NCBI RefSeq assembly: GCF_000154445.1
Contig: NZ_DS499564.1
Source of the DNA: Intestinibacter bartlettii
Lineage (GTDB): Bacteria > Bacillota > Clostridia > Peptostreptococcales > Peptostreptococcaceae
Length of the DNA stretch: 64,000 bases
Reading direction: 5' to 3' (one strand)
Below, piece after piece: positions 26,685 to 36,385 of this stretch (position 1 is the stretch's first letter; the number at the start of each line of letters is the position of its first letter). The position numbers were made by a program, and so were the translations under genes. The notes beneath the pieces were generated by a model, which had not been told where the DNA came from, did no database searches, and saw nothing but the letters and a program-made list of their open reading frames with translations.

Positions 26685-28064
26685 TTATAAATCTTTTACT
26701 ACTTTATTATATAAATATTTTAAAGATATCGCACTCATTATAACCGCAGCAACTTCAGCTATTGGGAATGATAACCACACTAGGTCTACATTTCCGAATT
26801 TTGATAATATAAATGCTGCTGGTAATAAGAACACTAATTGTCTTACAAATGATACTAGCATACTTAATATACCATTTCCTAATGCTTGGAATGTTGAAGA
26901 TGCTATTATAGAGAATCCAGCGAATACAAAACTCACACTGATTATTCTAAGTGCTGGAACACCTATCGTTAACATTTGGTCAGATGCATTAAACATTTTT
27001 AATAATGTTCCTGGCATTGCTTGTATTATAACAAGTCCGATTAGCATTATTCCTACAGCATAACAAACACCTAATTTAACAGTTTTAACAAGTCTGTCTT
27101 TGTTTTTAGCTCCTAAGTTGAATGATACTATTGGAACCATACCGTTATTTAAACCGAATATTGGCATGAATACAAAACTTTGTAGTTTATAATAAGCACC
27201 AAATACTGCAACTGCTGTTGATGAGAATGTCATAAGTATTAAGTTCATTCCGTAACTCATAACAGAACCTATTGCAACCATTAATACTGATGGAACACCT
27301 ACATATAATATTCTACCAATATATTTTTTCTCTAATTTAAATCCTTTTAAGTGTAAATGGATTTCTTTATTTTTCTTAATATTAAGAACTACTGCAAATA
27401 TACCTGCTATTATTTGACCTATAACTGTTGCAATCGCAGCACCCGCTATACCTAATTTAGGCATACCGAATAAACCGAATATTAAGATTGGATCTAGTAT
27501 AATGTTTATTATTGCCCCAGTTAATTGTGTTGTCATTGATAAAAGTGTTTTACCAGTTGATTGTAATAATCTTTCAAATGATACTTGAGTAAATATACCA
27601 AATGAACATATACATACTATTCTTAAATAAGTTGTACCTGAATCAACTATCTCAGCTATATTTGTTTGAGTTTTCATAAATTTATTTACTACAAATAAAC
27701 CTATACATAAGAATATTAAATAATTTATAAGTTCTAGGAAAATACCATGAAGTGCCGATTTATTAACACCTTCTTGGTTGTGTTGTCCTAAGTTTTTCGA
27801 AACGAACGCATTCATCCCAACGCCTATACCTGTTGCCATACCTATCATAAGGTTTTGGATTGGGAATGCCATGGAAACTGCTGTTAATGCATTTTCGCTA
27901 AGTTGTGCAACGAAAATACTATCTACTATATTGTATAATGCTTGAACTAGCATTGAAACTATCATAGGTAACGCCATAGATAATAATAATTTATTTACTG
28001 GCATCGTACCCATTTTGTTTTCTTTTTTGATTGACTGTTCTGCTTGAACTGCTTTTTCCGCCAT
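26685..28064 (-). CDS. MATE family multidrug/Na+ antiporter
   Basis: The 459-residue membrane transporter has 12 helices. The N terminus carries the family layout LLLSMALPMIVSMLVQALYN, a VDSIFVAQL second helix and a GVGMNAFVSKNLGQ stretch, with the matching second half (GLNNGMVPIVSFNLGAKN). It exports drugs or metabolites using ion gradients; the substrate is unknown. It follows a MarR gene by 16 nt on the same strand, so efflux is probably induced by the MarR ligand. AGGAGG precedes the ATG. Confidence 0.93.
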   Translation of the reverse strand: MAEKAVQAEQSIKKENKMGTMPVNKLLLSMALPMIVSMLVQALYNIVDSIFVAQLSENALTAVSMAFPIQNLMIGMATGIGVGMNAFVSKNLGQHNQEGVNKSALHGIFLELINYLIFLCIGLFVVNKFMKTQTNIAEIVDSGTTYLRIVCICSFGIFTQVSFERLLQSTGKTLLSMTTQLTGAIINIILDPILIFGLFGMPKLGIAGAAIATVIGQIIAGIFAVVLNIKKNKEIHLHLKGFKLEKKYIGRILYVGVPSVLMVAIGSVMSYGMNLILMTFSSTAVAVFGAYYKLQSFVFMPIFGLNNGMVPIVSFNLGAKNKDRLVKTVKLGVCYAVGIMLIGLVIIQAMPGTLLKMFNASDQMLTIGVPALRIISVSFVFAGFSIIASSTFQALGNGILSMLVSFVRQLVFLLPAAFILSKFGNVDLVWLSFPIAEVAAVIMSAISLKYLYNKVVKDL

Positions 28065-28080
28065 AATAATCCCTCCTATT

Positions 28081-28512
28081 TTATTTTTTTGTGTTATCTG
28101 AAATTTTCTGAAGCATGCTATATACTAAATCTATTTCCTCATCAGAAAAATCTTTTAATAATTGATGTTTATATTCTTTTAAATCTGCATCAACTTCTTC
28201 ATACTTTTTTCTGCCCTCTTCTGTAAGTACTATTTTATTGATACGCTTGTCAGTTGGAATACTCTCTCTTTTTATGTACCCCTTCTTCTCAACGCAACTT
28301 ATCATAGTCGAAACAGAAGATCTTCTAATATCAAACATTTTTTCCAAATCCTTTTGGAATACATCTCCATTTTCTGCATTATCATATATACATTTTAGAA
28401 AAAATGACTGTATTCCTGTAAGCCCATGCTTACACGCAATTTGGTCAATCTCTCTTTTTATTTGGTTATCAACCTTGTGGATGATACCAAAAATCTCTAT
28501 TCTATCTATCAA
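28081..28512 (-). CDS. MarR family transcriptional regulator of the MATE pump
   Basis: The 143-residue protein has the MarR helix-turn-helix (DLEKMFDIRRSSVSTMISCVEKKGYI) and wing (SIPTDKRINKIVLTEEGRK). It starts at TTG, supported by GGGAGAGG. It is the first gene of the MarR-MATE operon. Directly upstream is an iterated 14-bp palindromic repeat that is very likely its operator. Confidence 0.9.
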   Translation of the reverse strand: MIDRIEIFGIIHKVDNQIKREIDQIACKHGLTGIQSFFLKCIYDNAENGDVFQKDLEKMFDIRRSSVSTMISCVEKKGYIKRESIPTDKRINKIVLTEEGRKKYEEVDADLKEYKHQLLKDFSDEEIDLVYSMLQKISDNTKK

Positions 28513-28539
28513 AACTGCACCTCTCCCTTGTTAAGTGCA

Positions 28540-28595
28540 CTAATGTTAGTTAGCTAATGTTAGCCTACTAACGTTAGCACTCTAACAATTTTAGT
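28540..28595. promoter_or_regulatory. Iterated 14-bp operator array upstream of marR-MATE
   Basis: Copies of a 10-bp palindrome start at exact 14-bp intervals: CTAATGTTAG (28540), CTAATGTTAG (28554), CTAACGTTAG (28568), and a half site CTAAC at 28582. They cover the region immediately upstream of the marR ribosome site. Confidence 0.8.
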
Positions 28596-28718
28596 ACTTT
28601 TTATTTTCAATGTCAATGGGATTTTTTATTATTTTATAAAGTATTTTTTTCACAAATAAATAAAGATTTATTTATCATAAATACCTTTAAAAAGAACTCT
28701 TATTTCCTATCTATTATC

Positions 28719-28770
28719 AAAAAAAGTTATCTAAAATTATATATTTAATAATAATCTTAGATAACTTTTT
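28719..28770 (-). terminator. Terminator after the DUF1638 gene
   Basis: The arms AAAAAGTTATCTAA and TTAGATAACTTTTT flank an AT-rich loop, just past the stop at 28773. Confidence 0.8.
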
Positions 28771-28772
28771 AT

Positions 28773-29432
28773 CTATAAATCTAGTGCAAAATCTTTTATT
28801 TTGCTATTTGGTTTTGTAATTACAAATCTGTCATCATCCCAAGGGCCTGTAAGCAAGTCTTCCAAATAACTAATTGGATAGTCAAGAATCTTTAAGTTTA
28901 ACTCAAGTGTATCTGCAATTTCTTTGCAAAGCGGCATTACCTCATCCAAATCATAGCATTTTGTATCTATTACCCCTAGCGATTTGTAGTGATTTAACAT
29001 CATATCAAATATTTCTTTGCCTGTTTCTTCGCCATACTTTTCAATAGTGTATTGATATTCAACCCAAAGGTTTCTCTCCCCTTCAATCCAGCCTTTAGTT
29101 AAAAAATACATCCCATTTTTTCCACCATATTTTCGTCTTTCATCAACAGAACCCAAAAGCAAACTTATACAATCATCAACCTTAGGCATTATAAGCTCTA
29201 AATTCTTGCTTTCTACCCCTACAAGTGAATTCCCACAAAGCCCAAACGTCAATATAACCCTGTCATAATCTTGCATATTATCAAGTTCGTCTTGTATATA
29301 TTTATGCAGTTTTTCAGGATAATTATGAAGTCCTGATTCTATCCAATGAATAGGATAATCTATATTATGTTTTTCACATGCCTTTTCAATCTCATGTCTT
29401 AAAGTTTTACAAGCTAGTATTGCAGTTTTCAA
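28773..29432 (-). CDS. DUF1638 domain protein
   Basis: The protein has about 220 residues and the DUF1638 layout: KTAILACKTLRHEI at the start, ESGLHNYPEKLHKYIQDELD, the conserved VILTFGLCGNSLVGV with a Cys, and LLLGSVDERR. Family members occur in anaerobes near corrinoid or methyltransferase genes; their reaction is unproven. The frame is open from 29453; GGGGGG precedes a TTG at 29430-29432, and an ATG two codons earlier is the alternative. A GNAT gene lies 23 nt upstream of the open frame. Confidence 0.85.
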   Translation of the reverse strand: MKTAILACKTLRHEIEKACEKHNIDYPIHWIESGLHNYPEKLHKYIQDELDNMQDYDRVILTFGLCGNSLVGVESKNLELIMPKVDDCISLLLGSVDERRKYGGKNGMYFLTKGWIEGERNLWVEYQYTIEKYGEETGKEIFDMMLNHYKSLGVIDTKCYDLDEVMPLCKEIADTLELNLKILDYPISYLEDLLTGPWDDDRFVITKPNSKIKDFALDL

Positions 29433-29475
29433 AGCCATCCCCCCATAAACCAAGTCTATATTATTTATAAAAAAT

Positions 29476-30102
29476 CTAGTTTGTTTCTAAAATAGCTGAT
29501 ATCTCTTTAAAGTCAATGTCTTTTATATTCTTTACTTTTGCTGGATTTTCATTTTTATCTTTTACTCTCATTCCAAACCAAGTTATATCATACCATTTAT
29601 CAAATTTATATCCTGTATCTTTAAATATACCTATAAATTCAAATCCCATTTTTTCATGGAATTTAATACTCTTATCATTTGCTGAAGTTATGCACGCATA
29701 AATATTTTGTACATTTTGCAATTTAAGGATTTCTATAACTTTATTATAAAGTATTTTTCCTATTCCAAGGCTTTTATAATTCATATCAAGATAAATTGAT
29801 AATTCAACATCCCATTGAAAAGCTGCCCTTTCACCATATCTATGTGCATATGCATAACCAATTATTTCGTCTTTATATGTACAAACTACATAAGGATATT
29901 CTAATGAAATATGTTCAATTCTTCCCCTAAATTCTTCAATTGAAGGAATATCGTATTCAAAGGTAATTGCAGTATCAGTAATATATGGAGCATAAATATC
30001 AAGTATTTCCTTTGTATCCGATACATCTGCTAGTCTGAATTTTATATCTTTTAATATTTCATCCCTACTTATTGTATTATTTATATTTTCTTTGGTACTC
30101 AT
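29476..30102 (-). CDS. GNAT family N-acetyltransferase (PAT-like)
   Basis: The 208-residue acetyltransferase has the acetyl-CoA loop YKSLGIGKILYN (R/Q-x-x-G-x-G/A type) and the late ANDKSIKFHEKMGFEFIG block. The IYAPYITDTAITFEYDIPS opening resembles phosphinothricin acetyltransferases, but many relatives act on other amines such as methionine sulfone, so substrate assignment would be a guess. GGAGAT precedes the ATG. It is probably cotranscribed with the DUF1638 gene. Confidence 0.85.
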   Translation of the reverse strand: MSTKENINNTISRDEILKDIKFRLADVSDTKEILDIYAPYITDTAITFEYDIPSIEEFRGRIEHISLEYPYVVCTYKDEIIGYAYAHRYGERAAFQWDVELSIYLDMNYKSLGIGKILYNKVIEILKLQNVQNIYACITSANDKSIKFHEKMGFEFIGIFKDTGYKFDKWYDITWFGMRVKDKNENPAKVKNIKDIDFKEISAILETN

Positions 30103-30284
30103 TTCATATCTCCTAATCTCATTCTCAATTGTCTTATAATTTTAATATACAATTTTTCTACATTATAACATTGTTATTTAAAGATATTATATATACTTAT
30201 AATTTATAATAGTATCACATCATATGATTTTTAGTAACTAAGGTAATCACAATTTTATATAATATTCTTATTTTTTGCAAAAAG

Positions 30285-30328
30285 AAAAACCAGCCGCAAA
30301 CATTATGTTTAACGACTGATTTTTTATT
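30285..30328 (-). terminator. Terminator after the broken surface-protein gene
   Basis: The arms AATCAGTCG and CGGCTGGTT (with G-T pairs) have a T run on the minus strand. Positions 30103-30284 show nothing else. Confidence 0.65.
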
Positions 30329-30356
30329 ATTTTAAGGTTTATGTTTAATTATTTTA

Positions 30357-31572
30357 TTATTTAACTTTTACATATTTTACAGTACTGTAATTACCATAAA
30401 CTTTAGTTCCATCAACAGTTTTATAAGCTCTTACTTTGAAATAATAAGTTTTACCTTTAGTTAATTTAGTTTTTGTGTAAGTCTTAGCTGTTGTAGTTTT
30501 TACTAATGAATAATCTCCATTTTTAGATGTTGCCATATAAACTTCATATCCACTATTTCTCGAACTTGTATTTTTCCAACTAATTGTAGCCTTTTTAGTT
30601 TTAGTTGATTTAACTGTGACTTTTGGTGTAAGTGGTTTTGTTGTAGCTTTTAATATATCAGAATAAGCTGAGTATTGAGTTTTGTTTCCTGATTTATATG
30701 CTCTTATTTTATATGAATAAGTATTTGAAGATGATTTTTTTGAATCAGTATAAGTTAATGTATTTTTATTACTTATAGTTTTTATTAATTTATATTTTTT
30801 ACTACTTGTATCATATCTATAAATTTTATATCCTGTGCAATCACTTACTTTGTTCCAAGCTAATTTTACTGATGATGTTGTAGTACTTGCTACTTTAAAT
30901 CCATTTACTGCTTCAACTTTTCCTGGTGTTGGAGTTGGTTTGTTAAAGTTTGAAACAGCAGTAGATAATTTTTTAGTTGCAGCATCTACTTTTGATTTAG
31001 ATATTGTCATATCTTTCATAACTTTGTTTGCATTATCATATGCTGATTTAACATCTTTATTTGCTAATAATTTGTTTTTATTTGATGCACTGTTTACTTT
31101 TGCAATTTCTTTTGTAAGTCCAACCTGACATATAAGTATAATCAAATTCACCTAGCCAATCACTATCTTGTCTTCCGTATAAATCGCCTTTTTCTTTTTT
31201 GATTTGATCAGTTATGTATTTTGGAATTTGAGCCTTCTTGCTTTCATCATCTCTGATATATGATAAGTAGAATGTACTTCCAACTAATCCAGATGTATCG
31301 TCTACTTTCCCTGTATTTCTATATTCAAGACCATAATCATCTAGTAATCTAGTTAAAATTTTTGCACCATTATCTCCTGAATAAAACGGTACTTTAACTG
31401 GTTCAATTAGATATCCTAATCCTAATGTAAACCTTTCAACAGAAACGGTTATATATCCCTTAGGTGTCGCAGCATTTGCTTTTATCGGTGATATAGCTAT
31501 AGTCGACAATACCATCAACAATGCAACTAATACTGAGGTTATTTTCTTAAAAACTCCACCCTTTTTCCTCAT
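30357..31572 (-). pseudogene. DUF4430 / fibronectin type III surface protein, broken by internal deletion and frame change
   Basis: The first part (31078-31572) has a signal peptide ending KANAA and about two thirds of a DUF4430 domain, up to YTYMSGW, where the frame continues only 12 residues to a stop. The second part (30357-31151, other frame) holds a helical linker, a PTPTPGK hinge and two fibronectin type III domains (VKLAWNKVSDCTGYKIYRYD; ATISWKNTSSRNSGYEVYM), with no ribosome site of its own. The end of DUF4430 (the usual NxxxxxxGAxxYxLxDGD part) is missing, so the locus has lost DNA near 31110-31135 as well as the frame. DUF4430 proteins are often linked to ECF vitamin uptake; a damaged ECF-linked locus lies at 36.4-41.3 kb. 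Confidence 0.8.
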
Positions 31573-31661
31573 ATTATTTCACTCCTTATAATTTTTATTT
31601 ACTTTTAATTGTAGTTTTTATAAGTGTGACATTCAACAAATCAGGACAATAACTACACTAA

Positions 31662-31697
31662 AATACTACCAGTAGTACTACTTTTATACTACTTTTT
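31662..31697. promoter_or_regulatory. AGTAGTA repeats upstream of the DUF4430 gene
   Basis: Several GTAGTA/TACTAC units lie at 11-12 bp spacing about 90-125 nt before the start. A similar cluster precedes the other surface-protein gene (41430-41470). Confidence 0.4.
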
Positions 31698-31835
31698 GGA
31701 TGGTTTATTTAAATAAATAATATAAGAAAAGATAAATATTCACATCAAAAAAGGCTCTCTTCAATAATATTGAAAAGAACCTCTTTTATTACATTTTTAA
31801 TTATATTCATATTATTTTCCTAATATATATCATCA

Positions 31836-33083
31836 TTAATCCAAATCATGTAAGAATAATCCACATCTTACTTTTGGTTCAAACCAAGTTGATTTTGCTG
31901 GCATAATTTTATTTGCATCGGCAACTGCGATAAGTTCTTCGATGCCTGTTGGATACATTGCAAATGCGACTTTCATATCGTTATTTACTCGTCTTTCTAA
32001 TTCGCCTATTCCACGAATTCCTCCAACAAAGTCGATTCTTTTATCTCTTCTTGGGTCTTTTATACCCAAAATATTATCTAATATATTATCTTGTAAGATA
32101 GATATATCTAGAGATTTAACTTCATCTCTAACTTTTGTATATCTTTTGCCAAACTCAATTCTATACCAATCTCCATCTAAAAACATCCCCACATCGCCTT
32201 TTTTCTGTGGTTTGTAAGGTGTGTTTCCTTTTACTTTTTCGACATCGAATTTTTCTGCTATTTTATCTAAAAATTCTTCTTTTGTATTTCCATTTAAGTC
32301 CTTAACTACTCTGTTGTAGTCCATGACTTCTAAATCATTTTCTGGAGCTATCATAGCGATATAGTAATTAAATTCTTCATCCCCTGTATAATTTGGATTT
32401 GCATCTCTTTTTTCTTTCGCAACATTTACTGCAGATGCTGATCTATGGTGACCATCTGCTATATATAGATAAGGGATTTTATCAAATTCATCTACTAATT
32501 CTTTTAAATCTTCTTTTCTATCAATGCGCCAGACTGTGTGGAATACTCCATCATCACTTATAAAATCATAGATTGGAAGTTCATTTTTAACATAGTAGTC
32601 TATGATTTCATCAACTTTTTCTCTATTTTTATAAGTAAGAAGTATTGTTCCTGTATTTGCATTACAATATTTTATATGATTAGTTCTATCTAATTCTTTG
32701 TCTGGCTTTGTATATTCGTGAATTTTTATAACACCATTGATATTGTCGTCAACAGATACACATGCGACAAGACCTGTTTGTGCTCTGCCATCCATGATTT
32801 CTCTATAAATGTAAATACATTCTTGCTTTTCTTTTATTAATATTTTTTCATCTTTAAATTTATCTAAGTTTTCTTTAGCTTTAAGATAAACAGCTTCATC
32901 GTGTTCATCTACATTATCGTCTAAGTCAACTTCAGCTCTATCAATATGGATAAAAGAATATTTGTTTTCTTCACCCATTTTTTTTGCTTCTTCTCTATTC
33001 ATAACATCATATGGTAATTCTGCTACCATATCCACATAATTTTTTGCTGGTCTAACTGCCCTAAAAGGTTTTATTATTGCCAT
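31836..33083 (-). CDS. DUF1015 family protein
   Basis: The 415-residue protein matches DUF1015: AIIKPFRAVRPAKNYVDMVA, LPYDVMNREEA, and the central YIADGHHRSASAV motif, which carries the conserved His pair and Arg. DUF1015 shares the ParB/serine-kinase-like fold seen in free-serine kinases such as SbnI and SerK. It is the third gene of an operon with a class V aminotransferase and a phosphoglycerate dehydrogenase; the layout suggests a role in serine/phosphoserine metabolism, possibly in place of a missing phosphatase. That role is inference. Confidence 0.88.
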   Translation of the reverse strand: MAIIKPFRAVRPAKNYVDMVAELPYDVMNREEAKKMGEENKYSFIHIDRAEVDLDDNVDEHDEAVYLKAKENLDKFKDEKILIKEKQECIYIYREIMDGRAQTGLVACVSVDDNINGVIKIHEYTKPDKELDRTNHIKYCNANTGTILLTYKNREKVDEIIDYYVKNELPIYDFISDDGVFHTVWRIDRKEDLKELVDEFDKIPYLYIADGHHRSASAVNVAKEKRDANPNYTGDEEFNYYIAMIAPENDLEVMDYNRVVKDLNGNTKEEFLDKIAEKFDVEKVKGNTPYKPQKKGDVGMFLDGDWYRIEFGKRYTKVRDEVKSLDISILQDNILDNILGIKDPRRDKRIDFVGGIRGIGELERRVNNDMKVAFAMYPTGIEELIAVADANKIMPAKSTWFEPKVRCGLFLHDLD

Positions 33084-33101
33084 TTCTCGTTCCCCCTAAT
33101 T

Positions 33102-34037
33102 TTATAATGCTATTTGCTCATCATCTTGAAAATATTCTACTAACATTTCTACTATTTCTTTACTTATTCTATCTTGAGCTTCAACTGTTGATGCACCTAT
33201 GTGAGGAGTTGGAGACACCATTGGGTGATTAACTAATTCTAGGTTTACTTTAGGTTCTGTTTCATAAACATCCATTGCAACGGCCTCGATTTTACCATTA
33301 TCTAATGCTTCGATTAAGTCGTGTTCACATACTAGAGCACCTCTAGCGTTGTTTACAAAGTATACGCCTTGTTTCATTAAATCGAATTCTTTTTTAGTTA
33401 TTAAGTAACCTTTTTCTTTATCATAAGGTATGTGTATAGTTAAGAAATCAGCATTTTTTAATACTTCTTCAAAGCTACAGAATTTATATCTTGTATAACC
33501 TTCCATTTTTCCTAATATATCATAATATATTACTTTCATACCTAATGCAGTCGCCATTTTTGCAACTTCTTTACCTATTCTACCTAAACCTATTATTCCT
33601 AATGTTTTTCCAAAGATTTCTGTTCCTATATATTTCTTTTTATTCCATTCGCCATCTCTCATAGTCACGTTAGCTATATTTACAAATCTAGCTATTGTGA
33701 TGATTTGGCCTATTGTAAGTTCTGCTACTGATCTTGTACTTGCACATGGTGTATTCATAACTTTGATTCCTTTTTTAGTTGCGTATTTAACGTCTATGTT
33801 GTCTAGTCCTACACCACTTCTTATTATTATTTTTAGTCTTGCATTTCCTTCTAAGGCTTTATCTATTATCTCTTTTGTGATTGTATTTTTAGAACGGATA
33901 ACTAAAGCGTCAACATCTTGACACATTAATCCAAGTTCTTCACCATCATAAAATTTATCTATTACATCAAATCCTAAGTTTCTTAAATTTTCTATTTGAT
34001 CATTATTCATTCCATCAGCCACTAATATTCTATACAT
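33102..34037 (-). CDS. serA: D-3-phosphoglycerate dehydrogenase
   Basis: The enzyme oxidises 3-phosphoglycerate to 3-phosphohydroxypyruvate, the first step of serine synthesis. The protein has 311 residues, with the NAD motif LGIIGLGRIGKEVAK, substrate-binding RSGVGLDNID and a catalytic PHIGAST His. It is the short form without a C-terminal ACT domain, so serine feedback through ACT is not expected. GGAGG favours the ATG at 34035-34037 over the one two codons earlier. It lies between the aminotransferase and DUF1015 genes. Confidence 0.92.
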   Translation of the reverse strand: MYRILVADGMNNDQIENLRNLGFDVIDKFYDGEELGLMCQDVDALVIRSKNTITKEIIDKALEGNARLKIIIRSGVGLDNIDVKYATKKGIKVMNTPCASTRSVAELTIGQIITIARFVNIANVTMRDGEWNKKKYIGTEIFGKTLGIIGLGRIGKEVAKMATALGMKVIYYDILGKMEGYTRYKFCSFEEVLKNADFLTIHIPYDKEKGYLITKKEFDLMKQGVYFVNNARGALVCEHDLIEALDNGKIEAVAMDVYETEPKVNLELVNHPMVSPTPHIGASTVEAQDRISKEIVEMLVEYFQDDEQIAL

Positions 34038-34142
34038 TTTCATACCTCCAAAATCCCTTTTTATTCTTCGCTTTAATATTCATAATCATTCATATTTAAT
34101 CTTTATAAGTTTTCATATATTAATAAAACTTATTACTTTAAG

Positions 34143-35213
34143 TTAAAATCCTAATATATCATCAATATTTTTCAATAAATCTCTTATATCGTTTTCTGTA
34201 TAATCTCCCATATGTGAAATTCTAAAAGTTTTGTCTTTTAATTCACCGTATCCGTTTGCAATTAAATAACCACGTTTTTGTAGTTCTTCATTTAATTTAG
34301 ATACATCTATATTTTGGGTATTTTTTACTACTGTTAAAGTGTTAGATAAATGATTTTTATCTGTAAAGATTTCGAAGTGTTCCTCAGCCCAATTTCTAAC
34401 GATTTTAGCCATGTCTTCATGTCTTTTAAATCTATTTTCTAGGCCTTCTTCTAAGATTTTTTCTAATTGATAATTTAAAGCGAACATGTGTGAAAGGGAT
34501 GGAGTTGACGTATATTGATAATTTTTCTTTTTGATATACTCATACATTGATAGTAAATCAAAATAAACTCCTCGATTTGGTACTTTTTCGGCTCTTTTTC
34601 TAGATTTTTCGGAAAATGTACAAAGTGACATACCAGGTGGTAAGCCAATTGCCTTTTGAACTGATGTGATGCAAATATCTATTCCAATTTCATCGACGGG
34701 GATTTTGATTCCTCCCGCGGAACTAACTGTATCTACACAGTAGACGACATCATCGTATTTTTTTAGGATTTGACCAATATCTTCGATTGGATTTCTTATG
34801 CCTGTAGAAGTCTCATTATGAGTTACAGTTATTAAATCATATTTGCCAGTTGCAAGTACCTTATCAACCATTTCTGGCTCTATAGCCTGACCTAATTCAA
34901 CTTTAAATAAATCTGTTGGAACACCATTTGTTATACCCATTTTGTGCCATCGATCTCCAAATGAACCACAGGAGAATACAGCTGCTCTTTTTGCTGTACA
35001 ACATCTAATGGAGCCTTCCATTAAGCCAGTGCCGGAGGATGTTGATAATAATATTTCATTATCAGTGTAGAATAATTTTTTAGCTTTTTCAGTTATACTT
35101 TTTTGAAGTTCTGATGCTTCTTTGCTTCTATGGCTGATAACTGGTGTAGCCATTTTTTCTATGACATCTTCACTAACATCTATAGGTCCTGGTATAAATA
35201 ATTTTTTACTCAT
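34143..35213 (-). CDS. Class V aminotransferase, probable phosphoserine/serine-pyruvate aminotransferase
   Basis: The 356-residue PLP enzyme belongs to the alanine-glyoxylate/serine-pyruvate group: LFIPGPIDVSEDV start, SSGTGLMEGS phosphate loop, CVDTVSSAGG and SVQKAIGLPPG with the Schiff-base Lys. Next to serA it most likely makes phosphoserine from 3-phosphohydroxypyruvate, as a non-SerC enzyme. AGGAGG precedes the ATG. It is the first gene of the operon. Confidence 0.9.
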   Translation of the reverse strand: MSKKLFIPGPIDVSEDVIEKMATPVISHRSKEASELQKSITEKAKKLFYTDNEILLSTSSGTGLMEGSIRCCTAKRAAVFSCGSFGDRWHKMGITNGVPTDLFKVELGQAIEPEMVDKVLATGKYDLITVTHNETSTGIRNPIEDIGQILKKYDDVVYCVDTVSSAGGIKIPVDEIGIDICITSVQKAIGLPPGMSLCTFSEKSRKRAEKVPNRGVYFDLLSMYEYIKKKNYQYTSTPSLSHMFALNYQLEKILEEGLENRFKRHEDMAKIVRNWAEEHFEIFTDKNHLSNTLTVVKNTQNIDVSKLNEELQKRGYLIANGYGELKDKTFRISHMGDYTENDIRDLLKNIDDILGF

Positions 35214-35815
35214 AATAAGCCTCCTTTCTTGAATAGTTTAAAAATCAATTATCAAAATAATAATTAACTTTATTTAATATTTATAGTATGATTTTTTCCT
35301 TAATTTGTCAATATAATTATTCATTTGATACATATAATTTTTTTTATATTTTATCTTTTCAAAAGTTTTTCTAGTATATTATCACCAAAGTATATGATAT
35401 TATACGATACGAATCAAACATTTACATACTTTTATTTAGAATAATTTTTATTTTAGTTTTTTATCTTAAAAAATAGTTATAATTTTTAAAATATAGCAAT
35501 CAAATCTTCTATAAATATTTTGCATAAGTATAAATTCATATGATGTGTATAATTATATCCATTTTATTTTAAACTATTCTTATTTTTGTATATATTTTAT
35601 ATTAATTTTAAAATCTTTAACTAAGTTAGATATAATAAGTCCAAAAGAAAAAGTGTACGAATTTTTATGCGATAATTTAAATAAATAACTATAAATATTA
35701 TTCATCACAAATTCAAAGTTTTGAGTTATAGTTTTGATTCTATTAATAAATTTACTTATTTTAGGTTATAATTATAGATATGGTTAAATTTGTAATATAC
35801 TGAAGGGAGATAAAC
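35214..35815. other. Long AT-rich divergent intergenic region
   Basis: About 600 nt lie between the serine operon (leftward) and the thioesterase gene (rightward). A TATAAT at 35767-35772 is a possible -10 for the thioesterase gene, without a good -35. I searched by eye for T-box, SAM and other riboswitch cores and saw none; there is no GC-rich structured block or open frame. Confidence 0.45.
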
Positions 35816-36328
35816 ATGAAATATAAAGTATTAAAAAAACAAAACAGCTCAAAGACTTGTCTTGTTTGTGGTGTGAAAAATGATTTGGGACTAAAAGCTC
35901 GTTTTTATCAATTAGAAAATGGTGAATTAGCCTCTATTTTTAATTCTAAGGAATTTCATCAAAGCTATCCAGGTAGAGTTCATGGTGGAATCTCAGCAGC
36001 TATTTTAGACGAAACTATTGGACGTGCAATAAGTGTTAGTGATGAAACTGTTTGGGGCGTTACAGGAAGCTTGGAACTAAGATATAAAAAACCAGTTCCA
36101 ATTGATTGTGACTTGATAACAGTTGCTAGAGTTACTAGAGATACTAGAAAGTTATTCGAAGGTGAAGGCGAAATTATCCTTCCTAATGGTGAAATTGCTG
36201 TCACTGCTAAGGCAAAATACGTTAAAATGCCTATAGATCAAATTGCTGATGAATGTGATATGGCTGAAGAATGGCTTCCTATTCCAGATGATGAACCTGT
36301 TGAATATATTGAAATTCCAGGGAGATAA
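35816..36328 (+). CDS. PaaI-type hotdog-fold thioesterase
   Basis: The 170-residue protein has a hotdog core with HGGISAAILDETIGRA, the conserved active-site His-Gly-Gly and Asp of PaaI/YbgC-like acyl-CoA thioesterases, and a GSLELRYKKPVP strand. An N-terminal CLVCG motif and an acidic C-terminal tail (DMAEEWLPIPDDEP) are extras. It probably hydrolyses an acyl-CoA; the substrate is unknown. GAAGGGAG precedes the ATG. Confidence 0.85.
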   Translation: MKYKVLKKQNSSKTCLVCGVKNDLGLKARFYQLENGELASIFNSKEFHQSYPGRVHGGISAAILDETIGRAISVSDETVWGVTGSLELRYKKPVPIDCDLITVARVTRDTRKLFEGEGEIILPNGEIAVTAKAKYVKMPIDQIADECDMAEEWLPIPDDEPVEYIEIPGR

Positions 36329-36351
36329 TAAATATAGTTTCCTATGTGTTA

Positions 36352-36384
36352 TAAAAAAGCCATCTATATATAGATGACTTTTTT
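36352..36384. terminator. Bidirectional terminator
   Basis: The arms AAAAAGCCATCTA and TAGATGACTTTTT are shared by converging genes at 35816 and 36386. Confidence 0.88.
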
Positions 36385-36385
36385 A

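Noticed and set aside
28540..28595. Regular repeats considered as a CRISPR array
   Set aside because: The unit is 14 bp with a 4-bp spacer and only four copies; it fits an operator array next to marR.
35214..35815. Possible T-box or riboswitch before the serine operon
   Set aside because: No T-box GGTGG core, no GC-rich stem, and no terminator/antiterminator pair is visible in this AT-rich stretch.
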